Of a stretch of DNA of 64,000 nt, positions 27,350 to 35,427 are shown piece after piece. The translations under genes and the position numbers were made by a program. How positions within the stretch are numbered: position 1 is the stretch's first letter; every line of letters begins with the position of its first letter. The notes beneath the pieces were generated by a model. It searched no databases and was not told the DNA's origin. It saw only the letters and a list, made by a program, of their open reading frames with translations. The stretch is from JAAELZ01 sp965237485. GTDB lineage: Bacteria; Pseudomonadota; Gammaproteobacteria; Arenicellales; Poriferihabitantaceae. Location: contig CBDEFQ010000004.1 in NCBI GenBank assembly GCA_965237485.1, forward strand, positions 620,001 to 684,000. Direction: 5' to 3'.

Positions 27350-27811
27350 ATGCCTAAATTCAAATTTGTTGGTCAATTTTTATATATTGTTATCGCCGTC
27401 GCCGTTCTTTCAGCTTGCGGTTCGAGTAATTCTAATTCTGGTGGCGGCCAAGACGAGCCGATGGCGCTAGAACCCAATTTAAACGCTATGGTTGTTGGCC
27501 CCAATCTCAATGGGGATACGTGGTCTGGTTATTTAAAGAACCGAACGGGTGGCTTTAAACCGATGACGGCGGTGATTCGCCAAGAAGGTGGTATTGTAAT
27601 AATTGATACGAGTTTGGAAAATGAGGTGGGTGAAAAACTAACTGGGACCATTTCTGCGAGCGGCAAAATGACCGTGATTGATGAGTTTAACAATGAAGAC
27701 TGGACCACCTTATTTGGCCCAGCATCAGTCGATTCAATTAACTTGGCTGACTTTGTATTTATCGGTGGTCAGCGAGTTGATACCAACATTATTATTCTTA
27801 AACGACTATAA
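27350..27811 (+). CDS. Hypothetical lipoprotein
   Basis: A 153-residue exported lipoprotein: hydrophobic signal (FLYIVIAVAVLSAC) with lipobox LSAC near residue 24, then a Gly/Ser/Asn-rich linker and a globular domain of ~115 residues with repeated beta-like stretches (DTWSGYLKNRTGGFKPMTAVIRQEGGIVIIDTS). No known family is recognised. The sorting residues after the cysteine (Gly-Ser) suggest outer-membrane targeting. Confidence 0.7.
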   Translation: MPKFKFVGQFLYIVIAVAVLSACGSSNSNSGGGQDEPMALEPNLNAMVVGPNLNGDTWSGYLKNRTGGFKPMTAVIRQEGGIVIIDTSLENEVGEKLTGTISASGKMTVIDEFNNEDWTTLFGPASVDSINLADFVFIGGQRVDTNIIILKRL

Positions 27812-27957
27812 CTTCCAAGCCAGTCTTAGACTTTTATGGTTTGGGCTGTTTGCTGCAAGCGAGAAATAACGCATTTAGCTAAAAAAGCTTGCGCATTTTT
27901 CATCGATATAAGAATATAAATTTGTTGGATTTAGTTCAAAATTGGATGATCTATAGA

Positions 27958-27986
27958 TTGCATGTAATCAGTGTTTTAACTAAAAT
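27958..27986 (+). promoter_or_regulatory. Promoter of the initiator tRNA gene
   Basis: -35 TTGCAT (27958-27963), 17-bp spacer and -10 TAAAAT (27981-27986), followed by a GC-rich discriminator (CGCGGCC) as is usual for stringently controlled stable RNA genes. The tRNA starts 12 bases after the -10 box. Confidence 0.8.
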
Positions 27987-27998
27987 ACGCGGCCTTGA

Positions 27999-28075
27999 TG
28001 CGGGGTGGAGCAGTTTGGCAGCTCGTCGGGCTCATAACCCGAAGGTCACAGGTTCAAATCCTGTCCCCGCTACCA
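27999..28075 (+). tRNA. Initiator tRNA-Met (CAT anticodon)
   Basis: 77 nt with encoded CCA. Acceptor stem TGCGGGG/CCCCGCT with an unpaired first position (T1-T72), D arm with GGCAGC, anticodon stem ending in three G-C pairs (GGG CTCATAA CCC), and T loop GGTTCAAATCC. The open 1-72 pair and the three G-C pairs mark an initiator tRNA. In many gammaproteobacteria such a gene precedes rimP-nusA-infB; here a defence island follows. Confidence 0.95.
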
Positions 28076-28135
28076 TTACTATCTTGTTGGAAGGCTTGAA
28101 GGTTATTATCATTCATTGGTGATAGCGCAAGCCGT

Positions 28136-28301
28136 TCAATTAGATTCATACTTTTTGTCTCCTGTAGACATATTCAAAATTCCAGCAAGATCACCATACA
28201 AATCAATCGTTAGACCATCTTCATCTGCTTCGGGCGTGAGTACGATTTTATCGACTAGCCCTCTCAAATGTTCGGATGCCTCGTTACGCGCACCATCTTG
28301 A
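28136..28301 (-). pseudogene. Large serine recombinase, C-terminal remnant
   Basis: The last ~54 residues of a resolvase-type recombinase: QDGARNEASEHLRGLVDKIVLTPEADEDGLTIDLYGDLAGILNMST. The pattern LRGLVDKIVLTP...L.IDLYGDLAGIL is typical of the end of large serine recombinases. The gene is cut at 28302 by the IS21 copy, so the catalytic part is gone. Its place 60 bp after a tRNA suggests it once belonged to an integrated element. Confidence 0.75.
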
Positions 28302-28417
28302 TGTTGAACAGCGTGCAAAAATGAACAGTTTCGTGGGTGATCAGCGTACAAAACTGAACACCTTTATTGTTAACTGTCTCGGAGCCATTAATCCGAGGAA
28401 ACTGTCAGGTGATTTGT

Positions 28418-29917
28418 ATGCCTATATGTACCAAGATACGACGTTTGTGTTTAGTAGAAGGTCGCAAAGTAAGCGAGGTGTCGCGTGAATTCAATTTATC
28501 ACGCACCACTATTTATAAATATTTAAACAACGCGCCAAGCGAACCTGAATATCAGCGGTCGGTGCCAATAGTCTGTCCGAAGCTGGATAAGTTCAAACCT
28601 CAGTTGATCAATTTGCTTGAAGTGGACGCAGCTCGCTCAGTGCGAGAAAGACGTAATGCAGTTCAACTGTATGAAGAGATTGAGTTGCAAGGGTATCGAG
28701 GGGCTTATGACAGCGTTCAACGGTTTGTCAAAGCGTGGAAGGATCACTCGCGGTCATGTATTAAACAAGCATTTGTGCCATTGGTTTTTGCACCAGGTGA
28801 AGCCTGTCAGTTTGATTGGTCACATGAACAAGTCATTCTGGGTGGGTTTGGTGTCAAGATCAAACTAGCCCACTTTCGTTTATGTCATTCGCGTAAATCA
28901 TATCTTAGGGCCTATCCCAGAGAAACACAGGAGAGGGTGTTTGATGCACATATTCGGGCGTTTGATTTCTTTGAGGGCTTACCTCAGAAGATGATATACG
29001 ATAACCCTAAGACCATAGTCAGTGCATTGTTTAAGGGTAAGCGGCGTGAGTTTAATCGCCGCTTTCTAAGCCGGATGAATCATTATCTGATTGAACCGAT
29101 TGCCTGTACACCGGCAGCGGGTTGGGAGAAAGGCCAGGTTGAACGTCAGGTCGGTGTTATGCGCCAAAGGCTGTTTGTTCCACGGGTGCGCTTTGCTGAT
29201 TTAGATGAATTAAACCAATGGCTGGAGCAACGTTGTGCTCGACTTGGTGAACGCCCACACCCGACTGACAAATCAAGACTAATTGATGAAGTGTTTGCCG
29301 AGGAGCAGCCGAGCTTACGTCCCGCGATGGTAGCCTTTGATGGATATTATGAGCGTTTGGCGCGTGTGCATAAAACCTGTGTGGTGCACTACGACCGCCA
29401 TTAATACTCCGTACCCTGTCGGTATGTTGGCCAAGCTGTTTCTGTTAGAGCCTATGCAGATAGGATTAAAGTCGTGGTTGACGATGTGGAAGTGACTTCA
29501 CATGCTCGCTGTTTCGGTCGTCATCAAATGATCTTTGATCCTTGGCATTATCTGCCCGTACTGGAGATTAAACCTGGCGCATTACGCAATGGCGCACCGT
29601 TTGTTGATTGGGATTTACCCAAGGTGCTGCTAACACTCAAAAAACAGTACCTCAAACGTGATGGCGGTGACCGAGAGTTTGTACCATTGTTACTATTGAT
29701 TCACCAGCATGGCTTGGAAACAGTCACGGTGGCCTGTGAGCGGGCATTAGATGCCAATACGACTCAGCTATCAGTCATTACCAATTTGGTGCATCGGTTA
29801 ACGGAACCTGATTCGGCCCAAGTGATGACAATTACCAATGCGCCTGTATTAGCTGTCCCCTCGGCAGCGAACGTGACCCGCTATGACCCGCTGTGCGCGG
29901 AGGTGAGCCATGCTTGA
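28418..29917 (+). pseudogene. istA: IS21 IstA transposase with in-frame stop (copy A)
   Basis: ATG 28418 has the ribosome site AGGTGA seven bases upstream. The protein starts MPICTKIRRLCLVEGRKVSEVSREFNLSRTTIYKYL (helix-turn-helix) and has the rve core (CQFDWSHEQVIL, MIYDNPKTIVSA, WEKGQVERQVGVMRQRLF). A TAA at 29402-29404 splits it after VVHYDRH; the frame then continues YSVPCRYVGQAVSVRAYADRI to 29917. The same stop is found in copy B, so it predates the duplication. Confidence 0.88.
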
Positions 29918-30662
29918 ACTTGTTGATGATCTTAAAGCCCTTAAACTACACGGTATGGCACCATGCTTACCTGAGTTGATAGATTCGCCTCGTTCTAAAG
30001 TAACGTTGCAATCTGGGTTAATTAAATTGATGGATGCCGAGCGAACGGACCGAGAAGTGAGGCGGCTTAACTACCAAATGAAGGTGGCTAAATTCCCTCA
30101 TCACCGTGATTTACAGCAATTTGACTTTACCCAGAGCGAAGTTGAACCCGCGCTCATCGAGGATTTGTCTCAGGCTGACTATATGGACAGAGCCCATAAC
30201 CTCATCTTTGTCGGTGGCACTGGAACAGGCAAAACCCATTTAGCTACGGCCTTAGGCATTAAAGCCATTCATTCAGGTCATCGGGTTCGGTTTTACAATG
30301 TGGTGGACCTGGTTAATCTGCTGATCAAAGAATAGCAGGATGAGAAGCAGGGGCGGCTAGCACGAATTATGCAACCGTTAGATGCGGTGATATTCGATGA
30401 GCTGGGATATTTACCCTTCACCGCATCGGGTGGCGCACTATTATTCCACCTGATCAGCAAGCTATACGAGAAAACCTCCATCGTGTTTACCACCAAGCTT
30501 AATGTCAGTGAATGGGTGCAGGTATTTGGCGACGAGAAAATGACCACGGCTTTGCTCGACAGAGTGACTCATCATTGCTCAATTATTGAAACGGGTAACG
30601 ACTCATATCGATTCAAGCAGTCTAGCACTAAAGCAAAGCTCAAGACTGTCACTAAAAAATAA
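29910..30662 (+). pseudogene. istB: IS21 IstB with amber stop (copy A)
   Basis: Starts in an 8-base overlap with istA. Walker A GGTGTGKT is present, but codon 142 (30333-30335) is TAG where copy B has CAG (LIKEQQDEKQG). The rest of the frame, with FDELGYLPF (Walker B) and FTTKLNVSEW, is open to 30662. Loss of this ATPase should block transposition of this copy on its own. Confidence 0.9.
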
Positions 30663-30742
30663 CATCGCAAGAAAGCAGGATTGATTCATCAACTCAAGTT
30701 TCGCTACGCTTCACTTGAGTTGATGATAAAGAAATATTATTG

Positions 30743-31947
30743 TGAGAGCGCAGCGTAACTCACGATTTTAGTTTGATATTTTCGAAGCACTCATTTTTTG
30801 AGCTATATTTGCCCAGTTTCGCGTATTCGATCATCATTTAGTCACTATTTTATCAATTCGAGCACCTAAGCCATATTAAAGGCACAACTATCCAGCATAG
30901 TGCCAATCAGGCAAGCCATACAAGCTTAAGAACTTAGCACCTTTACGGATATTCGCTGCCATCGCCGCTAGGCCGTAAACAGTCTGGTTCTTCGCTAGCC
31001 CCATGAACCGAGTGCGAGCTAAACCATAATGCTGCTTGTAAGTCGCAAAGAGCCGTTCGCCACCTGCTCGCGTTACCGCAATAACTGCATTACGGGTACG
31101 GTCTGCATCTGACAACGGATTACCTCGATAGCCCTTGCGTTGAACCTGATCATCAATTCCAAGTTGCTCCAGTTTATCTCGCGTCTCCTCAGAACTATAC
31201 GCCGCATCAGCATATAGGGCAGTCTCATCGCCCAACAGCAATTCATCGCGCAGTTGGCTGTCATGAACATGCCCTGGCGTCACATTCTGGTGCTGAACAA
31301 ACCCATCCTCATCAACTCCCGTATGCACTGAGTAACCATAGGTAGACTTCTTTCGACCTCGGCTGTCATTTTTGACATGCCAGCTCGCTTCAGGGTCTCG
31401 CTTAGGCGTCCCATTTTTGCCGTTACCATTTCCAGAACGAGCCGCTTCTATAGGTGTTGCATCTATAATGTTGATGCGCCCCTTGCTCATAATAATGTTC
31501 TTCGCTTCAAGTTGACGATTGATCTCACCTAGCAAGCGATCCCACAGTTCGTGCTCCATTAACTGGTTACGAAAGCACCCAAGGGTCGAAGCTTCAGGTA
31601 CATCGCCGCCTAACTCAAAGCGGCAAAACTTACGAAACAATAAATCTCTAAATAAGCACTGTGCTAACTCCCTATCCGACAGTTCATACCAAATTCCCAG
31701 CATCAAGCTGCGGAACAAACTAAGTAATGGATAACTAGGCCGGCCAGTAGTGCCAGCATAAATAGATGAAAGCAGTGTCTCTATTTCGCTCCAATCTAAT
31801 AGCACTTCTGTATCATCAAGACTATGCAGAATTGGATGATCCAAATCTGATCTTGATACTAATAAATCTCGTTGGGTGGCGAATGGTTTTTGCATGCCTA
31901 ATTTTAACAAATTATGTAGATACTCGATGAGTTATGCTGCACTCTCA
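30743..31947 (-). mobile_element. IS5-family element (1205 bp)
   Basis: Inverted ends TGAGAGCGCAGCGTAACTC / GAGTTATGCTGCACTCTCA, with a probable 3-bp duplication TTG (30740-30742 and 31948-31950). The insertion point is confirmed by the uninterrupted sequence in IS21 copy B. It lies in the non-coding tail of IS21 copy A. Confidence 0.9.
30888..31895 (-). CDS. IS5-family transposase
   Basis: A DDE transposase of 335 residues from ATG 31895 (a TTG five codons upstream is also open). N-terminal DUF772-like region: YPLLSLFRSLMLGIWYELSDRELAQCLFRDLLFRKFC. Then the DDE_Tnp_1 core: NIIDATPIEAAR (first Asp), YADAAYSSEETRDKL (second Asp) and GGERLFATYKQHYGLARTRFMGLAKN (Glu region). Intact. Confidence 0.93.
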   Translation of the reverse strand: MQKPFATQRDLLVSRSDLDHPILHSLDDTEVLLDWSEIETLLSSIYAGTTGRPSYPLLSLFRSLMLGIWYELSDRELAQCLFRDLLFRKFCRFELGGDVPEASTLGCFRNQLMEHELWDRLLGEINRQLEAKNIIMSKGRINIIDATPIEAARSGNGNGKNGTPKRDPEASWHVKNDSRGRKKSTYGYSVHTGVDEDGFVQHQNVTPGHVHDSQLRDELLLGDETALYADAAYSSEETRDKLEQLGIDDQVQRKGYRGNPLSDADRTRNAVIAVTRAGGERLFATYKQHYGLARTRFMGLAKNQTVYGLAAMAANIRKGAKFLSLYGLPDWHYAG

Positions 31948-32009
31948 TTGTATTTAATTGTTCAGTTTTACTCGCTGACAGGTGTCTAGTTTTAAACGCT
32001 GATTGACAG

Positions 32010-33078
32010 CTTACGGGGTTTGACTCAAAATATCTCAATACCTTGTATGTTGATAAAAACTTGAAACACCACGGTTTAATACAAGCGTTTTCGCGTACAA
32101 ACCGCGTATTAAATGACACAAAACCTCACGGCATGATTATGGATTTCCGTTATCAGGAAGCCGCTGTTAACGATGCCATTGCTTTATTCTCTGGTCAGGA
32201 TAATGCTCGCGCTAAAGAAATCTGGCTGGTTGACCCTGCGCCTGAAGTGATCAAACAGCTTGATGGAGCTTGTTAGCAAGCTAGAGAAATTTATGGCGTC
32301 ACAAGGCCTGCCCCGTACTCCCGAAGAAGTGAACAACCTGAAAGGGGATGCTGCGCGAGGGGAGTTTATTAACCACTTTAAAGAAGTGCAACGCCTTAAA
32401 ACACAGGTTGATCAATATACCGATTTAAGTGAAGAGCAAGAGGACAACGTAAAGGAACTGATGCCGGAAGGACAGCTTCGCGGCTTTCGTGGTATGTATA
32501 TAGAAACGGCGCAACGCCTAAAAGCTCAACAAGGCAAAGGCAGCGATGATGCAGAAGACTCAGTGCAGCAACTAGATTTTGAATTGGTGCTATTTGCCTC
32601 AGCCGTGATTAATTACGACTACATCATGGGATTGATTGCAAAATCTATCGACGATAAACCCAGCAAACAGAAAATGACACGCCAGCAGTTGATTGACCTA
32701 ATCAGCGCAAGCTCAAACTTAATGGAAGAGCGCGAAGATATTGTGGCCTACATCAATAGCCTACAAGCAGGTGAAAGCCTGAACGAAAAAACCATTCGTG
32801 AAGGGTATGAGGCATTTAAAACCGAAAAATCTGCCAAGGAACTCGCTGCGATAGCTGATAAACATGGCTTAGCCAGCAAAGCCTTACAAAGTTTTGTTGA
32901 TAGTATTTTAGATCGCATGATCTTCGATGGTGAAAAGCTTAGCGAGTTACTAGAACCGTTGGGCTTAGGTTGGAAAGCACGTACGCAAGCAGAGCTGATA
33001 TTGATGGATGAATTAATCCCATTGCTGAACAAACTAGCCCAAGGGCGAGAAATTTCGGGGTTAGCGGCATATGAATAA
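32010..33078 (+). pseudogene. hsdR: Type I restriction HsdR subunit, 3' remnant with frameshift
   Basis: Restarts directly after the IS21 end with LTGFDSKYLNTLYVDKNLKHHGLIQAFSRTNRVLNDTKP, helicase motif VI region of HsdR. One extra base near 32262-32266 shifts the frame (KQLD / ELVSKLEKFMASQGL). After that the C-terminal domain (NLKGDAARGEFINHFKEVQRLKTQVDQYTDLSEEQ ... LNKLAQGREISGLAAYE) is open. The N-terminal nuclease and most of the motor (about 60-70% of a normal HsdR) are missing. The tail overlaps hsdS by 8 bases, the sign of a former operon. Confidence 0.92.
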
Positions 33079-34258
33079 GAAAGAGAAAAATGCGTTGGTG
33101 CCGGAGTTACGTTTTCCCGCCTTTAAAAATTCTGATGGCTGGGAAGAAAAACGGCTCAATCAGATAACCGACTCAATTTTTGATGGAACCCACCAAACTC
33201 CAAGGTATACCGAGCAAGGTGTTCCGTTTTTTAGTGTAGAAAATATTGTTAGTGGTAAAGCTAATAAATTTATTTCAATCGAGGATTATCGTGAGGCAAC
33301 CCGTAAGAATAAGCCAGAAAAAAACGATGTCCTTGTAACTCGGATTGGGAATATTGGATTTAGTGCCGTAGTAGATTGGGGATATGAATTTAGCATTTAC
33401 GCTACTCTTGCAACGATTAAACAAGATAAACGATTCATTTCTGGCTATTTGCACGGATACATGCAATCTGAACGTTACCAAAGAGAAATACAAAGTAAGT
33501 CACTTTTAAATGCAGTCCCGTGCATTAATATGGATGAATTGCGAAAGACTGAAATGCTTCTTCCGTGCCGTAAAGAGCAACAAAAAATTGCCGATTGTCT
33601 ATCTTCTCTAGATGAGCTGATCACTGCACATACCCAAAAGCACGAAGCCTTCAAATCTTATAAAAAAGGTTTGATGCAACAACTCTTCCCCGCAAAAGGT
33701 GAAACCGTACCCAAACTGCGCTTTCCTGAGTTTCAGAATGCTGGGGAATGGAGTATTAAATCGACAAGGCAGTTATTTAAGGTTGGAAATGGCAAAGATC
33801 ACAAGCACCTAGCAGATGGAGATATTCCTGTTTATGGTTCTGGTGGTTATATGCGCTCAGCCAATGAATATTTGTATGATGGTGAAAGCGCTTGCATAGG
33901 AAGGAAAGGAACAATTGATAAACCGATCTTTCTTTCTGGAAAATTCTGGACTGTAGATACACTCTTTTACACTCATTCTTTCAAAGAATGTTTGCCAAAA
34001 TTTATCTATTTAATTTTTCAAAAGATCAATTGGCGCAGCCATAACGAGGCTGGAGGAGTTCCTAGTCTATCAAAAAAAAATATCGAAAAAATCGAAGTCG
34101 CAGTACCCAAGTTATGCGAACAAAATAAAATTTCCGACTGCCTATCATCTGTTGATGAATTGATTACGGAACAAGCCCAAAAAATTGCAGAACTTAAGGC
34201 GCATAAAAAAGGCCTGATGCAACAGCTATTTCCTGCCATTGATGAGGTGGGCGCATGA
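33071..34258 (+). CDS. hsdS: Type I restriction-modification specificity subunit
   Basis: Reads the DNA target for the HsdM methyltransferase. The 395-residue protein has two target recognition domains, each followed by a conserved helix with similar sequence: KIADCLSSLDELITAHTQK...KKGLMQQLFPA near 178-212 and KISDCLSSVDELITEQAQK...KKGLMQQLFPA near 355-390. Each half begins PELRFPAF / PKLRFPEF. It is complete. Ends in an ATGA overlap with prrC. Two full domains predict a bipartite target with a fixed gap. Confidence 0.95.
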   Translation: MNKKEKNALVPELRFPAFKNSDGWEEKRLNQITDSIFDGTHQTPRYTEQGVPFFSVENIVSGKANKFISIEDYREATRKNKPEKNDVLVTRIGNIGFSAVVDWGYEFSIYATLATIKQDKRFISGYLHGYMQSERYQREIQSKSLLNAVPCINMDELRKTEMLLPCRKEQQKIADCLSSLDELITAHTQKHEAFKSYKKGLMQQLFPAKGETVPKLRFPEFQNAGEWSIKSTRQLFKVGNGKDHKHLADGDIPVYGSGGYMRSANEYLYDGESACIGRKGTIDKPIFLSGKFWTVDTLFYTHSFKECLPKFIYLIFQKINWRSHNEAGGVPSLSKKNIEKIEVAVPKLCEQNKISDCLSSVDELITEQAQKIAELKAHKKGLMQQLFPAIDEVGA

Positions 34259-35427
34259 ACGGAGTACGCACCTATCAAAATTTGAACACGCTTGTTACTC
34301 GGCTGCGCGATGATCTAAACAACAAGGAGTTGGTTCTTTTATATGCCTACAACCGAACAGGGAAGACCAGACTGTCAATGGACTTCAAAGAGCGCGGCAA
34401 GCGAAGAAACAATGGCATTGCCGATACTCTGTATTTCAATGCCTTCACCGAAGACTTATTCACATGGGAAAATGATTCTGCCCGTGGGCTAAAAGTGAAC
34501 TATTTCTCAAAGTTCTTTGACGGTTTTACAAACCTAGGACTTGAACCGACCATAGATGAATACCTCAATCGCTATGCTGATTTTGGCTTCGATTTTGAAT
34601 ACAAAGAAATTCAGCAAGCGGCTGAATCATTCACCAAGCCTCACTTTATAAGCTTTAGTAAAGATGGACAAGAAAACATCAAAATCTCTCGAGGCGAAGA
34701 AAGTATCTTTATCTGGTGTATATTCATGGCCATCTGCGAGCGAATCCTTGACGGTCATGAATCTTATCAATGGGTAAAGTACATTTACATTGATGATCCA
34801 GTTTCTTCGCTTGATGATAACAATGCAATCGCGGTTGCCTGTGATCTAGCTAAACTCCTCCGTCGAGCCACTAATCGTAAAGCCGAGAATGGTTCGCCCG
34901 ATCCCATCAAGGTCGTAGTTTCTTCTCATCATTCACTCTTTTTCAATGTGATGTGCAACGAGATCGGTAGATCAAAAGAAGATGAGCCTAAGGTAGAACA
35001 CAAACGTTACTTCCTCCATCGCCCCAATAGCGAAGGCAGGTATTCTCTTCGCGCCACAGAAGACACACCCTTTTTCCACCACGTTGCCACTCTTTCTGAG
35101 TTGCAAAAAGCAGCCGACACAGAGGTAGGTACGCTCTACACTTTCCACTTTAATGCTTTGCGCAGCATTATAGAGAAAACAGCTACTTTCTTTGGACATT
35201 CAGAAATATCGTTTTGCCTCAAAGTGCTTAATAACGATGAAAACATAGTGCTATTTAACCGAGCTCTTAATCTTCTGAGTCATGGGGGCTATGCTATTCA
35301 TGAGCCGACCCCTATGGGTGAAGACAATCAAGATTTATTCCGTCAGATTCTAAGAGATTTTGTTGATAGCTTTCAGTTTGACTTGCCAGAAATACTTAGC
35401 GACACCAGAACAAGGGTAACAACATGA
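34255..35427 (+). CDS. prrC: PrrC-type anticodon nuclease
   Basis: Homologue of E. coli PrrC, a latent ribonuclease that cuts the anticodon loop of tRNA-Lys when a phage disables the type I enzyme that holds it in check. The 390-residue length is close to 396 in E. coli. Visible features: LLYAYNRTGKTRLSMDFK (Walker A, Lys37), YFNAFTEDLFTWEND near 60-73, ABC signature-like SRGEES (145-150), Walker B YIYIDDPVSSLDDN (176-189) and H-loop VVSSHHS. The C-terminal RNase part has Arg303 and Glu307 in ALRSIIEKTATFFG and His343 in LLSHGG, matching the R-E-H set of E. coli PrrC. ATGA overlaps with hsdS and hsdM tie it into the operon. Confidence 0.93.
   Translation: MNGVRTYQNLNTLVTRLRDDLNNKELVLLYAYNRTGKTRLSMDFKERGKRRNNGIADTLYFNAFTEDLFTWENDSARGLKVNYFSKFFDGFTNLGLEPTIDEYLNRYADFGFDFEYKEIQQAAESFTKPHFISFSKDGQENIKISRGEESIFIWCIFMAICERILDGHESYQWVKYIYIDDPVSSLDDNNAIAVACDLAKLLRRATNRKAENGSPDPIKVVVSSHHSLFFNVMCNEIGRSKEDEPKVEHKRYFLHRPNSEGRYSLRATEDTPFFHHVATLSELQKAADTEVGTLYTFHFNALRSIIEKTATFFGHSEISFCLKVLNNDENIVLFNRALNLLSHGGYAIHEPTPMGEDNQDLFRQILRDFVDSFQFDLPEILSDTRTRVTT

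Larger units (their letters stand above)
28302..32008 (+). mobile_element. IS21-family element 2, copy A (with IS5 insertion)
   Basis: Ends TGTTGAACAGCGTGCAAAAA and, inverted, TGTCAATCAGCGTTTAAAAC. Each end has further CAGCG..AAAA.TGAACA repeats inside. Without the IS5 copy (1205 bp plus a 3-bp duplication) the length is 2499 bp, exactly that of copy B (39106-43236) without its insertion. The flanks (serine recombinase left, hsdR right) share no duplication. A hairpin with arms ATCAACTCAAGT/ACTTGAGTTGAT lies after istB. Confidence 0.93.

Noticed and set aside
28100..28140. Inverted repeat GGCTTG...CAAGCC after the tRNA as terminator or attachment site.
   Set aside because: The stem is broken and not followed by a T run, and no second copy was found at the far side of the island.
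31904..32119. Minus-strand frame across the IS21/hsdR junction.
   Set aside because: It reads through IS21 terminal repeats and the antisense of hsdR; the same peptide start appears at the other IS21 end.
32043..32276. A stand-alone 77-codon gene.
   Set aside because: It is part of the broken hsdR; the matching sequence runs on in the next frame after a one-base insertion.
33590..34240. Repeated segment in hsdS (KGLMQQLFPA twice), considered as a tandem repeat or recombination cassette.
   Set aside because: Two conserved helical regions are normal in HsdS; there is no second silent hsdS in the window with which to shuffle.
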